From Cytobacillus oceanisediminis (GTDB lineage: Bacteria > Bacillota > Bacilli > Bacillales > Cytobacillaceae), in NCBI RefSeq assembly GCF_022811925.1, contig NZ_CP065511.1, positions 186,001 through 250,000 of the forward strand: a stretch of 64,000 nt of DNA, written 5' to 3'. The translations under genes were made by a program, and so were the position numbers. This document shows, one piece after another, positions 54,120-64,000 of this stretch (position 1 is its first letter; each line of letters begins with the position of its first letter). Under the pieces are notes generated by a model, which saw nothing but the letters and a program-made list of their open reading frames with translations, made no database searches and was not told where the DNA came from.

Positions 54120-56009
54120 TTACTCCGCTGAAACTCTTGCGATTCTGCCCTGTTCTAAATAAACAAGCAAAATAGAGATATCGGCAGGGTTTACACCGGA
54201 AATCCGTGAAGCCTGCGCGAGAGATAGCGGCCTTACTTCCTTCAGCTTTTGTCTTGCTTCAGAAGCCAGTCCGTTAATATCATCATAATCGATGTTTTCA
54301 GGGATCTTCTTGTTCTCCATCTTCTTCAGTCGCTCTACCTGCTGCAGTGACTTTTCAATATAGCCTTCATACTTGATCTGGATTTCCACCTGTTCGGTTA
54401 CATCCGCATCAAGCGTGCTCTCAGCTGGAACTAGCTGCTGGATATGCTCATACGTCATTTCCGGACGCTTCAGCAAATCAGATGCGCGGATGCCATCTTT
54501 CAGCCCGCTTCCGCCCTGGCTTTTAATCAGCTCCTGCACATCAGAAGTCGGCTTGATGATGATGCCTTGCAGACGTGCTTTCTCTTCTTCAATTGCCTGC
54601 TTTTTCAGCTGGAATTTTTTATAGCGTTCTTCACTGATCAGCCCAACTTTGCGGCCAAGCTCTGTTAAGCGCAGGTCAGCATTATCATGGCGAAGCAGCA
54701 GACGGTATTCCGCTCTTGAAGTCAATAGACGGTAAGGCTCGTTAGTGCCTTTGGTCACAAGGTCATCAATCAGGACGCCAATATAAGCATCTGAACGGCT
54801 TAAAATGACTTCTTCCTTATCCAGCGATTTTAATCCGGCATTCATACCTGCCATTAGCCCCTGGCCGGCAGCTTCTTCATAGCCGGATGTCCCGTTAATC
54901 TGGCCGGCAGTATAGAGATTTTTAACCTTTTTGGTTTCAAGTGTCGGCCATAATTGTGTAGGTACGATGGAATCATATTCAATCGCATAGCCGGCACGCA
55001 TCATCTGTACATTTTCAAGTCCGGGAATGGTTCTGAGAATCTTCTGCTGCACATCCTCAGGCAAGCTTGTTGAAAGCCCCTGCACATACACTTCCTGTGT
55101 ATTGCGGCCTTCAGGCTCCAGGAAGATCTGATGGCGCGGCTTATCATTAAAGCGGACCACTTTATCTTCAATCGACGGGCAATAGCGCGGTCCTGTCCCT
55201 TTGATCATACCGGAATACATCGGCGAGCGATGAAGATTATTGTCGATTAATGTGTGCGTTTCTTCATTGGTATACGTCAGCCAGCAAGGAAGCTGGTCCG
55301 TAATGTATTTTGTCGTTTCATAGGAAAAAGCTCTCGGCACATCATCGCCAGGCTGGATTTCCGTTTTGCTGTAATCAATGCTGTGGCTGTTGACGCGCGG
55401 CGGTGTTCCTGTTTTAAAACGGACCAGATCAAAGCCAAGCTCCTGCAAATGCTCTGAGAGCTTAATGGATGGCTGCTGATTGTTAGGACCGCTGGAGTAC
55501 TTCAGCTCACCAAGGATGATTTCCCCTCTTAAGAAGGTTCCTGTGGTAATGACTACCGCTTTTGAATGATAAACGGCACCTGTCTGTGTGACAACACCCC
55601 TGCATTCTCCATCTTCGACAATCAGCTGTTCAACCATTCCCTGAATAAGCGTCAGGTTTGGTTCATTTTCCAGCGTTTTTTTCATTTCATGCTGATACGT
55701 GAATTTATCGGCCTGCGCTCTTAACGCACGGACTGCAGGACCTTTTCCTGTATTAAGCATGCGCATCTGAATATGGGTTTTATCGATGTTCTTGCCCATT
55801 TCTCCGCCAAGGGCATCGATTTCCCTCACGACAATCCCTTTAGCAGGACCTCCGACTGAAGGGTTGCAGGGCATAAAGGCTACCATATCCAGGTTGATTG
55901 TAATCATTAATGTCTTTGCGCCGAGACGGGCCGAAGCAAGGCCTGCTTCCACACCCGCATGTCCGGCTCCGACTACTATGACATCATAACTTCCAGCTTC
56001 ATATGTCAT
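54120..56009 (-). CDS. mnmG: tRNA cmnm5U34 synthesis protein MnmG
   Basis: The 629-residue FAD protein (GidA) works with MnmE to modify the wobble uridine of certain tRNAs. The FAD-binding motif [18 protein letters not shown] is at residues 14-31. [13 protein letters not shown] and the C-terminal helical domain (about 550-629) that contacts MnmE and tRNA follow. I place the start at ATG 56009 after AAAGGAGG. A longer frame upstream has no support. It follows mnmE by 133 bp. Confidence 0.97.
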   Translation of the reverse strand: MTYEAGSYDVIVVGAGHAGVEAGLASARLGAKTLMITINLDMVAFMPCNPSVGGPAKGIVVREIDALGGEMGKNIDKTHIQMRMLNTGKGPAVRALRAQADKFTYQHEMKKTLENEPNLTLIQGMVEQLIVEDGECRGVVTQTGAVYHSKAVVITTGTFLRGEIILGELKYSSGPNNQQPSIKLSEHLQELGFDLVRFKTGTPPRVNSHSIDYSKTEIQPGDDVPRAFSYETTKYITDQLPCWLTYTNEETHTLIDNNLHRSPMYSGMIKGTGPRYCPSIEDKVVRFNDKPRHQIFLEPEGRNTQEVYVQGLSTSLPEDVQQKILRTIPGLENVQMMRAGYAIEYDSIVPTQLWPTLETKKVKNLYTAGQINGTSGYEEAAGQGLMAGMNAGLKSLDKEEVILSRSDAYIGVLIDDLVTKGTNEPYRLLTSRAEYRLLLRHDNADLRLTELGRKVGLISEERYKKFQLKKQAIEEEKARLQGIIIKPTSDVQELIKSQGGSGLKDGIRASDLLKRPEMTYEHIQQLVPAESTLDADVTEQVEIQIKYEGYIEKSLQQVERLKKMENKKIPENIDYDDINGLASEARQKLKEVRPLSLAQASRISGVNPADISILLVYLEQGRIARVSAE

Positions 56010-56142
56010 GATGCGGCCTCCTTTGCAGCAATCAGAAAAGCACATGCACAAGCTTTTGAAAAGCCCGGGGCCTGAGCCAGCCGATTGCAAAAGTTAAAAA
56101 TCTATTTCCGCTGCGTCAGCTTACACAGCCTGCCTGAATCAT

Positions 56143-57528
56143 CTATTTTCCTAAACAGAACTGCGAGAATAACTGGTCGATCAAGCTTTCATGGACGCTG
56201 TCGCCAATAATTTCACCAAGCAGCTCCCATGTTCTCGTCAAATCAATTTGCACAATGTCAATCGGCGTTCCCATCTCAACACCCTGCATCGCTTCGTCGA
56301 TGGCATTTTGCGCCTGGTTCAATAGGGCAATATGGCGGGTATTGGATACATATGTCATATCCCCGGCTTCGATGGAGCCTGCAAAGAATAAAGAAGCAAT
56401 GGCTTCCTCAAGATCGTCGACTCCCTGATCCTCCAATAAAGAGGTCGTAACCAGTTTATGATGCTTGGAAAGCTCACGGACGCGATTCATGTCGATTTTT
56501 TGGTCAAGGTCGGTTTTATTGACAATCACAATGACGTCCATGCCTTCGACCGCTTTGAAAATATTTTCATCCTCAGACGTCAATTCATCCGAGTAATTGA
56601 GCACGAGCAAAATCAAATCTGCTTCCTTTAATACCTGCCTTGATTTTTCAACACCAATCCGTTCCACAATATCTTCCGTTTCGCGAATGCCGGCTGTATC
56701 AACCAGGCGGAGAGGCACTCCTCTTACATTCACGTATTCTTCGATGACATCACGAGTTGTGCCCGGGATATCTGTCACAATCGCCTTATTCTCATGAACA
56801 AGGCTATTCAATAAGGAAGATTTCCCAACGTTTGGACGTCCGACGATGACTGTTGAAAGTCCTTCACGCAGTATTTTCCCCTGCTGTGAGGTCTGAAGAA
56901 GCTTTTCGATCTCCTTCTTCACATATGAAGCCTTCTCCATCAGCATATGATGGGTCATTTCCTCAACATCATCGTATTCCGGATAGTCGATATTGACTTC
57001 TACGTGAGCAAGGATCTCCAGAATTTCCTGCCGAAGCTTCTGAATAAGCTTTGACAGCCTTCCTTCCATCTGGCCAAGTGCCACGTTCATTGCCCGATCC
57101 GTCTTGGCACGGATTAAATCCATGACCGCTTCTGCCTGTGATAAATCAATCCGCCCATTCAAAAAGGCGCGCTTTGTAAATTCACCCGGCTCTGCCAGCC
57201 GTGCGCCATTATTCAGCAAAAGCTGCAACACGCGGTTTACAGAAACCAGTCCGCCATGGCAGTTGATTTCAATGACATCTTCTTTAGTAAAAGTTTTCGG
57301 TCCCTTCATGGCAGAAACCATTACTTCCTCAGCAATCTGTTCCGTTTTCGGGTCGATAATATGCCCATAATGAATGGTATGGGAAGCAACATCTTTTAGA
57401 CGTTTGCCTCCCACCCCTCTGAACAGCCGGTCCGCAATTTCAAAAGCCTGGTCACCGCTCAGGCGGACAATGGCAATGGCTCCCTCCCCCATCGGAGTTG
57501 ATATCGCGGCTATTGTATCAAATTCCAC
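56143..57528 (-). CDS. mnmE: tRNA modification GTPase MnmE
   Basis: The 461-residue GTPase has an N-terminal tetrahydrofolate-binding domain (1-118, [22 protein letters not shown]), a helical domain (120-215 and 380-461), an inserted G domain (about 220-375: [24 protein letters not shown]) and the C-terminal CLGK with the catalytic cysteine. It forms a complex with MnmG for wobble uridine modification. I choose GTG 57528, six bases after GAGAGGTG. A GTG nine bases upstream overlaps that site. Confidence 0.96.
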   Translation of the reverse strand: MEFDTIAAISTPMGEGAIAIVRLSGDQAFEIADRLFRGVGGKRLKDVASHTIHYGHIIDPKTEQIAEEVMVSAMKGPKTFTKEDVIEINCHGGLVSVNRVLQLLLNNGARLAEPGEFTKRAFLNGRIDLSQAEAVMDLIRAKTDRAMNVALGQMEGRLSKLIQKLRQEILEILAHVEVNIDYPEYDDVEEMTHHMLMEKASYVKKEIEKLLQTSQQGKILREGLSTVIVGRPNVGKSSLLNSLVHENKAIVTDIPGTTRDVIEEYVNVRGVPLRLVDTAGIRETEDIVERIGVEKSRQVLKEADLILLVLNYSDELTSEDENIFKAVEGMDVIVIVNKTDLDQKIDMNRVRELSKHHKLVTTSLLEDQGVDDLEEAIASLFFAGSIEAGDMTYVSNTRHIALLNQAQNAIDEAMQGVEMGTPIDIVQIDLTRTWELLGEIIGDSVHESLIDQLFSQFCLGK

Positions 57529-57677
57529 TTCATTCACCTCTCTTTTCTTACTTCATCGATCTATATAAAAAATGAATAATATTATCGATTCCCCAAATTA
57601 ATAGAATATCACATGGCTTTTTTTTAGAAAAGCATATCAGCCCGCAGTGCCGGCTTGTCCCTCAGTCAGCATGATAC

Positions 57678-57772
57678 TTATCAACAGCCCGCTTACACAC
57701 AGCCAGCGAAAAAAATTATCCACACGTCTCATAATTAATATGCTCTATTTTAACTTATCCACATGTGAATAA
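57678..57772. promoter_or_regulatory. DnaA-box cluster between mnmE and jag
   Basis: Perfect boxes lie at 57716-57724 and 57755-57763. One-mismatch boxes lie at 57678-57686 (TTATCAACA) and 57764-57772 (TGTGAATAA). B. subtilis has a DnaA-box cluster at jag. The 345-bp gap has no supported gene. Confidence 0.85.
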
Positions 57773-57826
57773 CAATAAAACCAATTGAGATTTAATAATT
57801 TGCGGGGAAATGACAAAGTGCGACAA

Positions 57827-57862
57827 AAAAATCCCAATCCGTTAATGGATTGGGATTTTTTA
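57827..57862 (-). terminator. Terminator of yidC-jag
   Basis: AAAAATCCCAATCC pairs perfectly with GGATTGGGATTTTT across GTTAAT, 11 bp beyond the jag stop. Confidence 0.95.
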
Positions 57863-57873
57863 TGAACTTCCTG

Positions 57874-58500
57874 CTATCTTGTTCTGACTGGTGCAATGAC
57901 GATATGACGATGCGGGTCATTGCCATCAGAATACGTCTTGATTCGCTTATTATTTACGAGAGTGGTATGGATCACTTTGCGTTCATATGAAGGCATAGGT
58001 TCCAGCGCAATTTCTTTTCCCGTCTTTAAAGCTTTTTGAGCAAGCCTTTCAGCCAATTGAATCAGGGTATCCTGGCGTCTTTTCCGGTAATCCTCTGCAT
58101 CGAGCACCACATTTAAGTACTGCTCGGCATAGCGGTTAATGACCAGCTGTGTCAAATACTGAAGGGAATTGAGCGTTTGTCCTCTTTTTCCGATTAAAAG
58201 AGCAATCTTTTCACCGGATAGGATAAATTGAACATTTTTTCCGTCCCTTAATGTTTCAATTTCAATGGACACGCCCATTTTCCCGCTGACGTCTTTGAGG
58301 AACTTTTCGGCTTCCTCAATCGGATCAGGTTTTTTCACAGCTTTCACCACGGCCGGCCGGGATCCGAAAATCCCGAAAATGCCTTTTTTACCTTCATCAA
58401 CGATAGTAATCTCTAAGCGGTCTTCTGTTGTGTTTAATTGAGCTAAAGCTGACTCTACTGCTTCCTTGACGGTCTGTCCTGTAGCAGTTACTTGTTTCAC
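57874..58500 (-). CDS. jag: RNA-binding protein Jag (KhpB)
   Basis: The 208-residue protein has an N-terminal Jag domain (1-50, [20 protein letters not shown] and [16 protein letters not shown]), a KH domain (about 75-145 with [15 protein letters not shown]) and an R3H domain (about 150-207, [27 protein letters not shown]). It binds RNA, partners KhpA in many Firmicutes, and influences wall synthesis and division. The start is GTG 58500, sharing GTGA with the yidC stop, so it is coupled to yidC. Confidence 0.96.
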   Translation of the reverse strand: MKQVTATGQTVKEAVESALAQLNTTEDRLEITIVDEGKKGIFGIFGSRPAVVKAVKKPDPIEEAEKFLKDVSGKMGVSIEIETLRDGKNVQFILSGEKIALLIGKRGQTLNSLQYLTQLVINRYAEQYLNVVLDAEDYRKRRQDTLIQLAERLAQKALKTGKEIALEPMPSYERKVIHTTLVNNKRIKTYSDGNDPHRHIVIAPVRTR

Positions 58501-59282
58501 TTTTTGGCTCCTCCTGCATTTCCGGCCGCTGCAGCTTTCAGGTCCGGACCTTTAATGAAATACGTTTGAACGATCATGAAGATATTCCCCACTACCCAGT
58601 ATAAAGAAAGAGCTGCCGGGAAGTTAATGGCAAAAATAACGATCATAATCGGCATTAGGTAAAGCATCATTTTCATTTGTGCAGCCATTTGCCCCGTATG
58701 CTGAGTGCCGGCCATCATCATTTTCTGCTGAATGAACGTTGTCACACCTGCAATTAAAGGCAATAAGTAAATTGGATCCGGAGAACCAAGGTCAAACCAA
58801 AGGAAATTATGGTTTGCAATTTCGCGCGTACGTGTAATCGCATGGTAGAAACCGATCAGAATCGGCATTTGAACAATTAACGGAAAACATCCTGCAAGCG
58901 GGTTAACGCCGTGCTTTTGGAATAAAGCCATTGTTTCCTGCTGCAGCTTCTGCTGGGTTTTCTGGTCTTTAGAGCTGTATTTTTCACGAAGCTTCTGCAT
59001 TTCTGGCTGAATCGCCTGCATCGCTTTTGAACTTCTTGTTTGCTTAATCATTAATGGCAGGATGACCAGACGGATAATGATCGTCACAATAATGATCGAT
59101 AGTCCATAGCTGCCGCCAGCGAATTCTGCTGCCTTAATAATGAAAAGCGAAAGCGGGTAGACAATATACTCGTTCCAAAAGCCTTCGCTTTCAGACGTAA
59201 TCGGCTGGTTGATTTCTGTACAACCCGATAAAAGGGCCATCACAAACACTAAACCGATTAATAGGAATATTCGTTTCTTCAA
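58497..59282 (-). CDS. yidC: Membrane insertase YidC1 (SpoIIIJ)
   Basis: The 261-residue lipoprotein insertase places proteins in the membrane. A lipobox LLSGCTE follows a signal helix (cleavage before Cys21). Five helices follow, with the Gram-positive YidC features: the positively charged groove arginine in [23 protein letters not shown] and a hairpin [23 protein letters not shown]. The B. subtilis orthologue SpoIIIJ is also needed for sigma-G activity in the forespore. The start is TTG 59282 after AAGGAGG. It overlaps jag. Confidence 0.96.
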   Translation of the reverse strand: MKKRIFLLIGLVFVMALLSGCTEINQPITSESEGFWNEYIVYPLSLFIIKAAEFAGGSYGLSIIIVTIIIRLVILPLMIKQTRSSKAMQAIQPEMQKLREKYSSKDQKTQQKLQQETMALFQKHGVNPLAGCFPLIVQMPILIGFYHAITRTREIANHNFLWFDLGSPDPIYLLPLIAGVTTFIQQKMMMAGTQHTGQMAAQMKMMLYLMPIMIVIFAINFPAALSLYWVVGNIFMIVQTYFIKGPDLKAAAAGNAGGAKK

Positions 59283-59420
59283 CCGTTTTTTCCTCCTTAA
59301 TTGCTCCTGATAATAGTATGGATATCATTTGCTTGTCCCCGGTCAGAGGGCACACGCTCATATGTATCTTATTTTAACATCTTTTAAAATGAAGTGCTTC
59401 AAAATAAAGATAGATAAAGA

Positions 59421-59789
59421 TTATTGATTTTTAGTATTTCCAAGTCTCGGTTTATTCAAAACCCGCGAAACCTTCAATACATGGATCAGACTCTTTTTCA
59501 CTTCATGAAAATCCATTTCTGCCACCGGTTTCCTCGCGATGACGATCAGATCATATTGCGGCTTAATTTCCTCCTCCAGTTCTAAGAATGCCTGGCGGAT
59601 AAACCTTTTGATCTGGTTCCTCATAACGGCATTGCCGATTTTTTTACTGACAGAAAGGCCAATGCGGAAATGATTCTGCTCCTCTTTTCTCAAGATGTAA
59701 ACGACAAATTGACGGTTGGCGAATGACTTTCCCTTTTTAAAGGCCTCTTGAAATTCTTTATTCTTTTTTACACGGAACTCTTTTTTCAT
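59421..59789 (-). CDS. rnpA: Ribonuclease P protein component
   Basis: The 122-residue basic protein binds the RNase P RNA and helps it cleave tRNA leaders. Family motifs are [27 protein letters not shown] and [19 protein letters not shown] (the conserved RNR-type helix, about residues 55-73). It lies between rpmH and yidC in the universal rpmH-rnpA-yidC order. ATG follows AGGTGATGAC. A strong hairpin with a T-run lies between rpmH and this gene, so expression depends on readthrough or its own promoter. Confidence 0.97.
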   Translation of the reverse strand: MKKEFRVKKNKEFQEAFKKGKSFANRQFVVYILRKEEQNHFRIGLSVSKKIGNAVMRNQIKRFIRQAFLELEEEIKPQYDLIVIARKPVAEMDFHEVKKSLIHVLKVSRVLNKPRLGNTKNQ

Positions 59790-59842
59790 GTCATCACCTT
59801 TTCAAAAAAGCGCAGAGCGCCTTGAACATTTATCTTTACATG

Positions 59843-59871
59843 GAAAAAAAGACCACTGACGTTTCAGTGGC

Positions 59872-59872
<1 letters not shown>
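59843..59872 (-). terminator. Terminator or attenuator between rpmH and rnpA
   Basis: Read leftward, CCACTGA pairs with TCAGTGG across AACG, followed by TCTTTTTTTCC. It begins at the rpmH stop codon. Confidence 0.88.
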
Positions 59873-60033
<161 letters not shown>

Positions 60034-60051
60034 TTAAAGACAGTCTTTCTA

Positions 60052-60081
60052 ATTATATAGATGTAACTAGAAAATTGTCAA
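60052..60081 (-). promoter_or_regulatory. Promoter of rpmH
   Basis: Read leftward, perfect TTGACA (60081-60076), an 18-bp spacer and perfect TATAAT (60057-60052), about 45 bp before rpmH. Confidence 0.88.
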
Positions 60082-60388
60082 CTATGCATATAAGTCAATC
60101 TGCCTTCAATGGCAAAAAAATTGTAGTATGAACCTGGCTTCTCTCTTAGCTGCTCTTTTTCTTTTTTACAAATCTGAAAGAACCCACTCAGAAAGTTTAC
60201 CTTCTTTTTGCATGAATGTCATCCTAAAATTTCATTTTTCCACGTTTTTCTCATTTGTTCATTGTAAAAGCTACTATTTGAGACTGCAAATTTTGACGGT
60301 CGCCAGTTGACCTGGCCACAAAAAAATGGCATTGCTCCATCTGATATTCCAAAGTCCACTTTAATTGGATCTTCTCTAAAAACAGGTC

Positions 60389-60652
60389 TGTGGATAAAAT
60401 TTCGACAGCATTTTCATTATCCACATCACATATTGACAAGTTTTTCACACAACCAGAGGCTGTGGACAATTTTTATGAACAGGGATGGCGTGTTGTGGAT
60501 AAAGGTTTAAAAAGCATTGCAAGCCATAGCATTATCTGTTATCATAATTGTGTTTTAACACTTAATAAATCATTGTGCATATCTTCATTATCCACAGATT
60601 GTGGATAACATGTGGACAGGTTATCCAAGGGGTTTGTAAAAGTTTGTCCACA
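60389..60652. promoter_or_regulatory. oriC, DnaA-box clusters upstream of dnaA
   Basis: Perfect DnaA boxes lie at 60389-60397, 60417-60425, 60494-60502, 60588-60596 and 60600-60608. One-mismatch boxes lie at 60461-60469 and 60644-60652. Two of the perfect boxes at 60588-60608 face each other. This corresponds to the incA/incB part of the B. subtilis origin. The rest of the 860-bp rpmH-dnaA gap holds the rpmH promoter and the dnaA leader. Confidence 0.95.
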
Positions 60653-60737
60653 GACAGTGGATACTGTCGAAATTCCACTTTACTTCCTTATTATATATTT
60701 TTCCACATAAACAGTTTCGTATATTTATAAACTCCAG

Positions 60738-60758
60738 GGTTATACAGCGTGTATAACC
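60738..60758. promoter_or_regulatory. Inverted repeat in dnaA leader
   Basis: GGTTATAC (60738-60745) and GTATAACC (60751-60758) form perfect 8-bp arms around AGCGT, 108 bp before the dnaA start. It could be an operator or an mRNA hairpin. It is not a DnaA box. Confidence 0.6.
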
Positions 60759-60866
60759 TATCGTTTTTGTGGCTCGAAACAAAGAAAAGCAAGGGTGTCC
60801 TCTGAAAGGCACCGGAGCTGGACAGTAATCTAAATTCCAAATATAGATGGAAAAGGAGGGATATCA

Positions 60867-62213
60867 TTGGAAAACATTGCGGATCTTTGGAATAATGCTC
60901 TGGCCAATATCGAGAAGAAAATCAGCAAGCCCAGTTTTGATACATGGCTGAAATCGACAAAAGCGCATTCTCTGCAGGGAGACACTTTAGTCGTTAAGGC
61001 CCCGAATGAGTTTGCCCGTGACTGGCTTGAAGAGCGTTATTCCCAGCTGATCTCCGGAATTCTTTATGACATAACCGGTGAAGAATTAGGAGTAAAATTC
61101 ATCATTCCGCAAAATCAAAGTGAAGAAGAAGTCGATCTTCCCCTTCCTCCAAAAAAGAAAAAGCCGGAGGAAGAACAGCCGGAATTGCCATTAACGATGC
61201 TGAACCCGAAGTATACATTCGACACGTTTGTCATCGGGTCCGGAAACCGCTTCGCCCATGCAGCTTCACTTGCTGTAGCCGAGGCTCCGGCTAAGGCATA
61301 TAATCCTTTATTTATTTACGGGGGAGTTGGACTCGGAAAAACTCACCTTATGCATGCAATCGGCCATTATGTATTAGATCATAATCCATCAGCTAAAGTC
61401 GTATACTTATCTTCCGAGAAATTTACGAACGAATTCATTAACTCGATCCGAGATAACAAAGCGGGAGATTTCCGCGATAAATATCGAAATGTGGATGTTC
61501 TTCTTATCGATGATATTCAGTTTTTGGCTGGAAAAGAACAGACACAGGAAGAATTTTTCCATACTTTTAATACCTTGCATGAAGAAAGCAAGCAGATCAT
61601 CATCTCAAGCGACCGGCCTCCAAAGGAAATACCGACACTGGAAGACCGTCTTCGCTCCAGATTTGAATGGGGGCTAATTACTGATATTACTCCTCCCGAC
61701 CTTGAAACGCGTATTGCGATTCTGCGCAAAAAAGCGAAAGCAGAGGGACTTGATATTCCTAATGAGGTTATGCTGTATATTGCCAATCAGATTGACTCCA
61801 ACATCCGTGAACTTGAGGGTGCTCTGATTCGTGTAGTAGCTTACTCCTCTTTAATAAATAAAGATATTAATGCAGACCTTGCAGCAGAAGCATTAAAGGA
61901 TATTATTCCAAGCTCCAAACCGAAAGTCATTACCATCCATGAAATTCAAAGGGTGGTTGGGGAACACTTTAATGTAAAGCTTGAGGATTTCAAAGCGAAA
62001 AAACGAACAAAGTCTGTCGCATTCCCCCGGCAGATTGCCATGTATCTATCAAGGGAATTAACCGACTTTTCTCTTCCTAAAATAGGGGAGGAATTTGGCG
62101 GAAGGGACCATACGACCGTCATTCATGCCCATGAAAAAATTTCAAAGATGATTCAGTCAGATTCACAATTTGAAAAGCAGCTGAAAGAAATCAATGAAAT
62201 GCTAAAGGTATAA
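60867..62213 (+). CDS. dnaA: Chromosomal replication initiator DnaA
   Basis: The 448-residue initiator shows domain I (1-80, [27 protein letters not shown]), a short domain II, the AAA+ domain III (about 110-325; Walker [14 protein letters not shown], Walker [10 protein letters not shown], sensor and arginine-finger segments) and domain IV (about 340-448) with the DnaA-box signature [14 protein letters not shown]. It oligomerises on the boxes either side of its own gene to open the origin. The start is TTG 60867 after AAAAGGAGGG. It probably autoregulates through the upstream boxes. Confidence 0.98.
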   Translation: MENIADLWNNALANIEKKISKPSFDTWLKSTKAHSLQGDTLVVKAPNEFARDWLEERYSQLISGILYDITGEELGVKFIIPQNQSEEEVDLPLPPKKKKPEEEQPELPLTMLNPKYTFDTFVIGSGNRFAHAASLAVAEAPAKAYNPLFIYGGVGLGKTHLMHAIGHYVLDHNPSAKVVYLSSEKFTNEFINSIRDNKAGDFRDKYRNVDVLLIDDIQFLAGKEQTQEEFFHTFNTLHEESKQIIISSDRPPKEIPTLEDRLRSRFEWGLITDITPPDLETRIAILRKKAKAEGLDIPNEVMLYIANQIDSNIRELEGALIRVVAYSSLINKDINADLAAEALKDIIPSSKPKVITIHEIQRVVGEHFNVKLEDFKAKKRTKSVAFPRQIAMYLSRELTDFSLPKIGEEFGGRDHTTVIHAHEKISKMIQSDSQFEKQLKEINEMLKV

Positions 62214-62253
62214 TGTGTATAACTTGACCAAACTTACACACAGTCTGTCCACA

Positions 62254-62356
62254 TGTGGATAGGCTGTGTTTCCTTTCAAAAAATACAGTTATCCACATAC
62301 TAACAGGCCCTACTAGTACTTCTACTATTTTTTATAAAAAAATATATATATTCAAT
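62254..62356. promoter_or_regulatory. oriC unwinding region between dnaA and dnaN
   Basis: A one-mismatch box (62254-62262) and a perfect DnaA box (62289-62297) are followed by the DnaA-trio stretch TACTAGTACTTCTACTAT (62311-62328) and an AT-rich block to about 62356. This order (boxes, trios, AT-rich element) is that of B. subtilis incC, where strands first separate. Confidence 0.92.
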
Positions 62357-62389
62357 ACGCCATTAAAATATGCTTGGAGGATTTAAAAA

Positions 62390-63526
62390 ATGAGATTTAT
62401 AATCCAGCGCGACCGTTTGGTCCAAAGCGTCCAGGATGTTATGAAAGCTGTAACAAGCAGAACGACTATTCCCATCCTAACGGGGATTAAAATCGTCGCT
62501 TCTGAAGAAGGGGTCACATTAACGGGAAGCGACTCTGATATTTCAATCGAATCTTTTATTCCTAAAGAAGAAGCAGGAGAAGAAATTGTCGAGATCAAAC
62601 AGGCTGGTGCCATTGTGCTCCAAGCGAAGTTCTTCAGTGAAATCGTTAAGAAGCTTCCGACTGACAGTGTAGAGATTAGCGTTGAAAACCATTTGCAGAC
62701 AGTCATCCGCTCAGGTAAATCCGAATTCAATCTTAATGGTCTGGATGCTGAGGAATATCCTCACTTGCCTCAAATCGAGGAAGAAAATGTGTTTAAAATC
62801 CCTACAGACCTATTAAAAGCAATGGTTCGCCAAACGGTTTTCGCAGTGTCCACCTCAGAAACACGCCCTATCTTGACAGGTGTAAACTGGAAGGTCGAAA
62901 ACGGGACATTAACCTGTATTGCAACAGATAGCCACAGGCTGGCATTAAGAAAAGCGCAAATCGAAACAAATGCCAGCGAAAGCTACAATGTGGTCATTCC
63001 AGGAAAAAGCTTAAGTGAATTAAGCAAAATTCTTGATGACAACAATGATTTAATCGATATCGTTATTACTGAAAACCAGGTTCTCTTTAAGGCCGAACAT
63101 CTGCTGTTCTTCTCAAGACTGCTGGAAGGCAATTACCCGGATACATCCAGATTGATCCCTTCAGACAGCAAAACAGATGTTGTCGTCAATACAAAGGAAT
63201 TCCTGCAGGCTATTGACCGTGCCTCATTATTGGCAAAAGAAGGCCGAAACAATGTGGTCAAGTTCTCAACAATTGATGGCGGAGTAATTGAAATTTCATC
63301 CAACACTCCTGAAATCGGAAAAGTTGTCGAGGAAGTGCAGAGCAAATCCGTAGAAGGCGAAGAATTGAAAATCTCCTTTAGCGCGAAATTCATGATGGAT
63401 GCCCTAAAAGCACTTGAAGGCTCTGAAATTACAATCAGCTTCACCGGCGCCATGAGACCATTCATCATCAAACCTTTAAACGATGAATCAATTCTGCAAT
63501 TGATCCTGCCAGTAAGGACGTATTAA
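62390..63526 (+). CDS. dnaN: DNA polymerase III beta subunit (sliding clamp)
   Basis: The 378-residue protein forms the dimeric ring that holds the polymerase on DNA. Three similar clamp domains are visible (about 1-125, 130-250, 255-378), with ISIESFIPKEEAGE and the central RPILTGVNWKVENGTLTCIATDSHRLA signature. The C-terminus ILQLILPVRTY is the conserved end that lines the partner pocket. ATG follows GGAGG. It lies 176 bp after dnaA across the unwinding element and ends in a strong terminator. Confidence 0.98.
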   Translation: MRFIIQRDRLVQSVQDVMKAVTSRTTIPILTGIKIVASEEGVTLTGSDSDISIESFIPKEEAGEEIVEIKQAGAIVLQAKFFSEIVKKLPTDSVEISVENHLQTVIRSGKSEFNLNGLDAEEYPHLPQIEEENVFKIPTDLLKAMVRQTVFAVSTSETRPILTGVNWKVENGTLTCIATDSHRLALRKAQIETNASESYNVVIPGKSLSELSKILDDNNDLIDIVITENQVLFKAEHLLFFSRLLEGNYPDTSRLIPSDSKTDVVVNTKEFLQAIDRASLLAKEGRNNVVKFSTIDGGVIEISSNTPEIGKVVEEVQSKSVEGEELKISFSAKFMMDALKALEGSEITISFTGAMRPFIIKPLNDESILQLILPVRTY

Positions 63527-63527
63527 G

Positions 63528-63562
63528 AAAAAAGCTGCCGGTTGTGCCGGCGGCTTACTTTT
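63528..63562 (+). terminator. Terminator of dnaA-dnaN
   Basis: AAGC.GCCGG pairs with CCGGC.GCTT across TTGTG and is followed by ACTTTTTTT, just after the dnaN stop. Confidence 0.88.
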
Positions 63563-63778
63563 TTTGGTGAAACAGATCTCTAAAACTGTACCCCTGGCCG
63601 CAAGAATATTGGCCAATTGCAGGGGAATAATGAAAATAACCAGCTGCAGGCGAGTTTTCTTTGTGTATCTGCGATTTATTTAGTAAAATAGAATATTAGA
63701 TACCATTCTGAAATTGTTTTGCCAAAGTGCAGATTTCACTGCAGCACTTGAAGTCGGACAATGGGAAAGAGTGAAAAT

Positions 63779-64000
63779 ATGACGGAAATTCAAATTGATA
63801 CTGAATATATTACGCTGGGCCAATTTTTAAAAGCCGCTGATGTGATTCAAACAGGCGGAATGGCCAAATGGTTCCTGAGTGAATACGAAGTCTTCGTCAA
63901 TGGGGAACAGGATCAAAGACGGGGAAGAAAGCTAAGAACCGGGGATATAATCGAAATCCCGGACGTGGGTGAATTTACGATCGTCCAGCCCGCTAAATAA
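63779..64000 (+). CDS. yaaA: S4-domain RNA-binding protein YaaA (RlbA)
   Basis: The 73-residue protein is a single S4-like RNA-binding domain: TLGQFLKAADVIQTGGMAKWFLSEYEVFVNGEQDQRRGRKLRTGD. Orthologues lie between dnaN and recF in bacilli and are implicated in ribosome assembly. I prefer ATG 63779, which gives a length close to B. subtilis YaaA (71). An ATG 18 bases upstream is also in frame, and neither has a strong ribosome site. Its stop codon is the last three bases of the window. recF is expected beyond. Confidence 0.92.
   Translation: MTEIQIDTEYITLGQFLKAADVIQTGGMAKWFLSEYEVFVNGEQDQRRGRKLRTGDIIEIPDVGEFTIVQPAK

Noticed and set aside
60128..60608. Short frames within the origin region
   Set aside because: They overlap DnaA boxes, have no ribosome sites and resemble no protein.

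Overview
The window is chromosomal DNA of a spore-forming, low-GC Bacillaceae. It reads through the replication origin: dnaA, the oriC elements and dnaN lie at 60.4-63.5 kb. The arm from rlmH to rpmH (24.7-60.0 kb) follows the Bacillus subtilis order: rlmH, htrC, walJIHKR, tRNAs, purA, dnaB(C), rplI, gdpP, yybS, rpsR, ssb, rpsF, ychF, yyaE, yyzM, mscS-like, yyaC, parB, soj, noc, rsmG, mnmG, mnmE, jag, yidC, rnpA, rpmH. Start codons (ATG, GTG, TTG) with strong AGGAGG-type sites, a yyaC homologue, spo0J/soj and an Asp/Glu/Lys/Phe tRNA cluster all fit Bacillus or a close genus such as Cytobacillus, Mesobacillus or Neobacillus. The species cannot be fixed from the sequence alone.

Region 1 (1-20.5 kb) is accessory metabolism: the 5' end of a PTS sugar permease under a LacI-type repressor with five operators, a GC-rich membrane protein of foreign look, a NERD protein, aspartase, AdaA, an isocitrate-lyase-superfamily enzyme, a lactate permease/lactate dehydrogenase operon with three Rex sites, guanine deaminase, a Crp/Fnr-type regulator divergent from an MFS transporter, an EamA exporter, an acetyltransferase, an amino-acid permease, and a WYL regulator divergent from a GyrI-like protein. 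Region 2 (20.5-24.7 kb) is two small gene cassettes bounded by repeats of the 3' end of rlmH. The layout matches staphylococcal SCC elements, which also insert at the rlmH 3' end, but no recombinase gene is present.

Region 3 (24.7-60 kb) is housekeeping. It holds the WalRK cell-wall regulatory operon, an M23 endopeptidase, four tRNA genes, purine and replication genes, c-di-AMP turnover (GdpP), the S6/SSB/S18 operon with a structured leader, the segregation genes Soj-Spo0J and Noc with two parS sites, the tRNA-modification pair MnmE-MnmG, and the Jag-YidC-RnpA-RpmH group. Region 4 (60-64 kb) is a bipartite origin with DnaA boxes on both sides of dnaA and a DnaA-trio/AT-rich unwinding element before dnaN. 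Two further DnaA-box clusters, beside rlmH (yydA) and beside jag, match positions known from B. subtilis.

The main structure not explained by genes is a set of non-coding tandem arrays: a 52-bp hairpin array (exact spacing, ten units, with a second block 32 kb away) and three unrelated arrays with 20-21-bp spacing. All lie beyond gene 3' ends, and all periods are close to whole numbers of DNA turns. A 155-bp structured element and a 35-bp collapsed copy each sit directly at a stop codon, and a 33-bp duplicate of the 5' half of tRNA-Lys sits in the tRNA leader.
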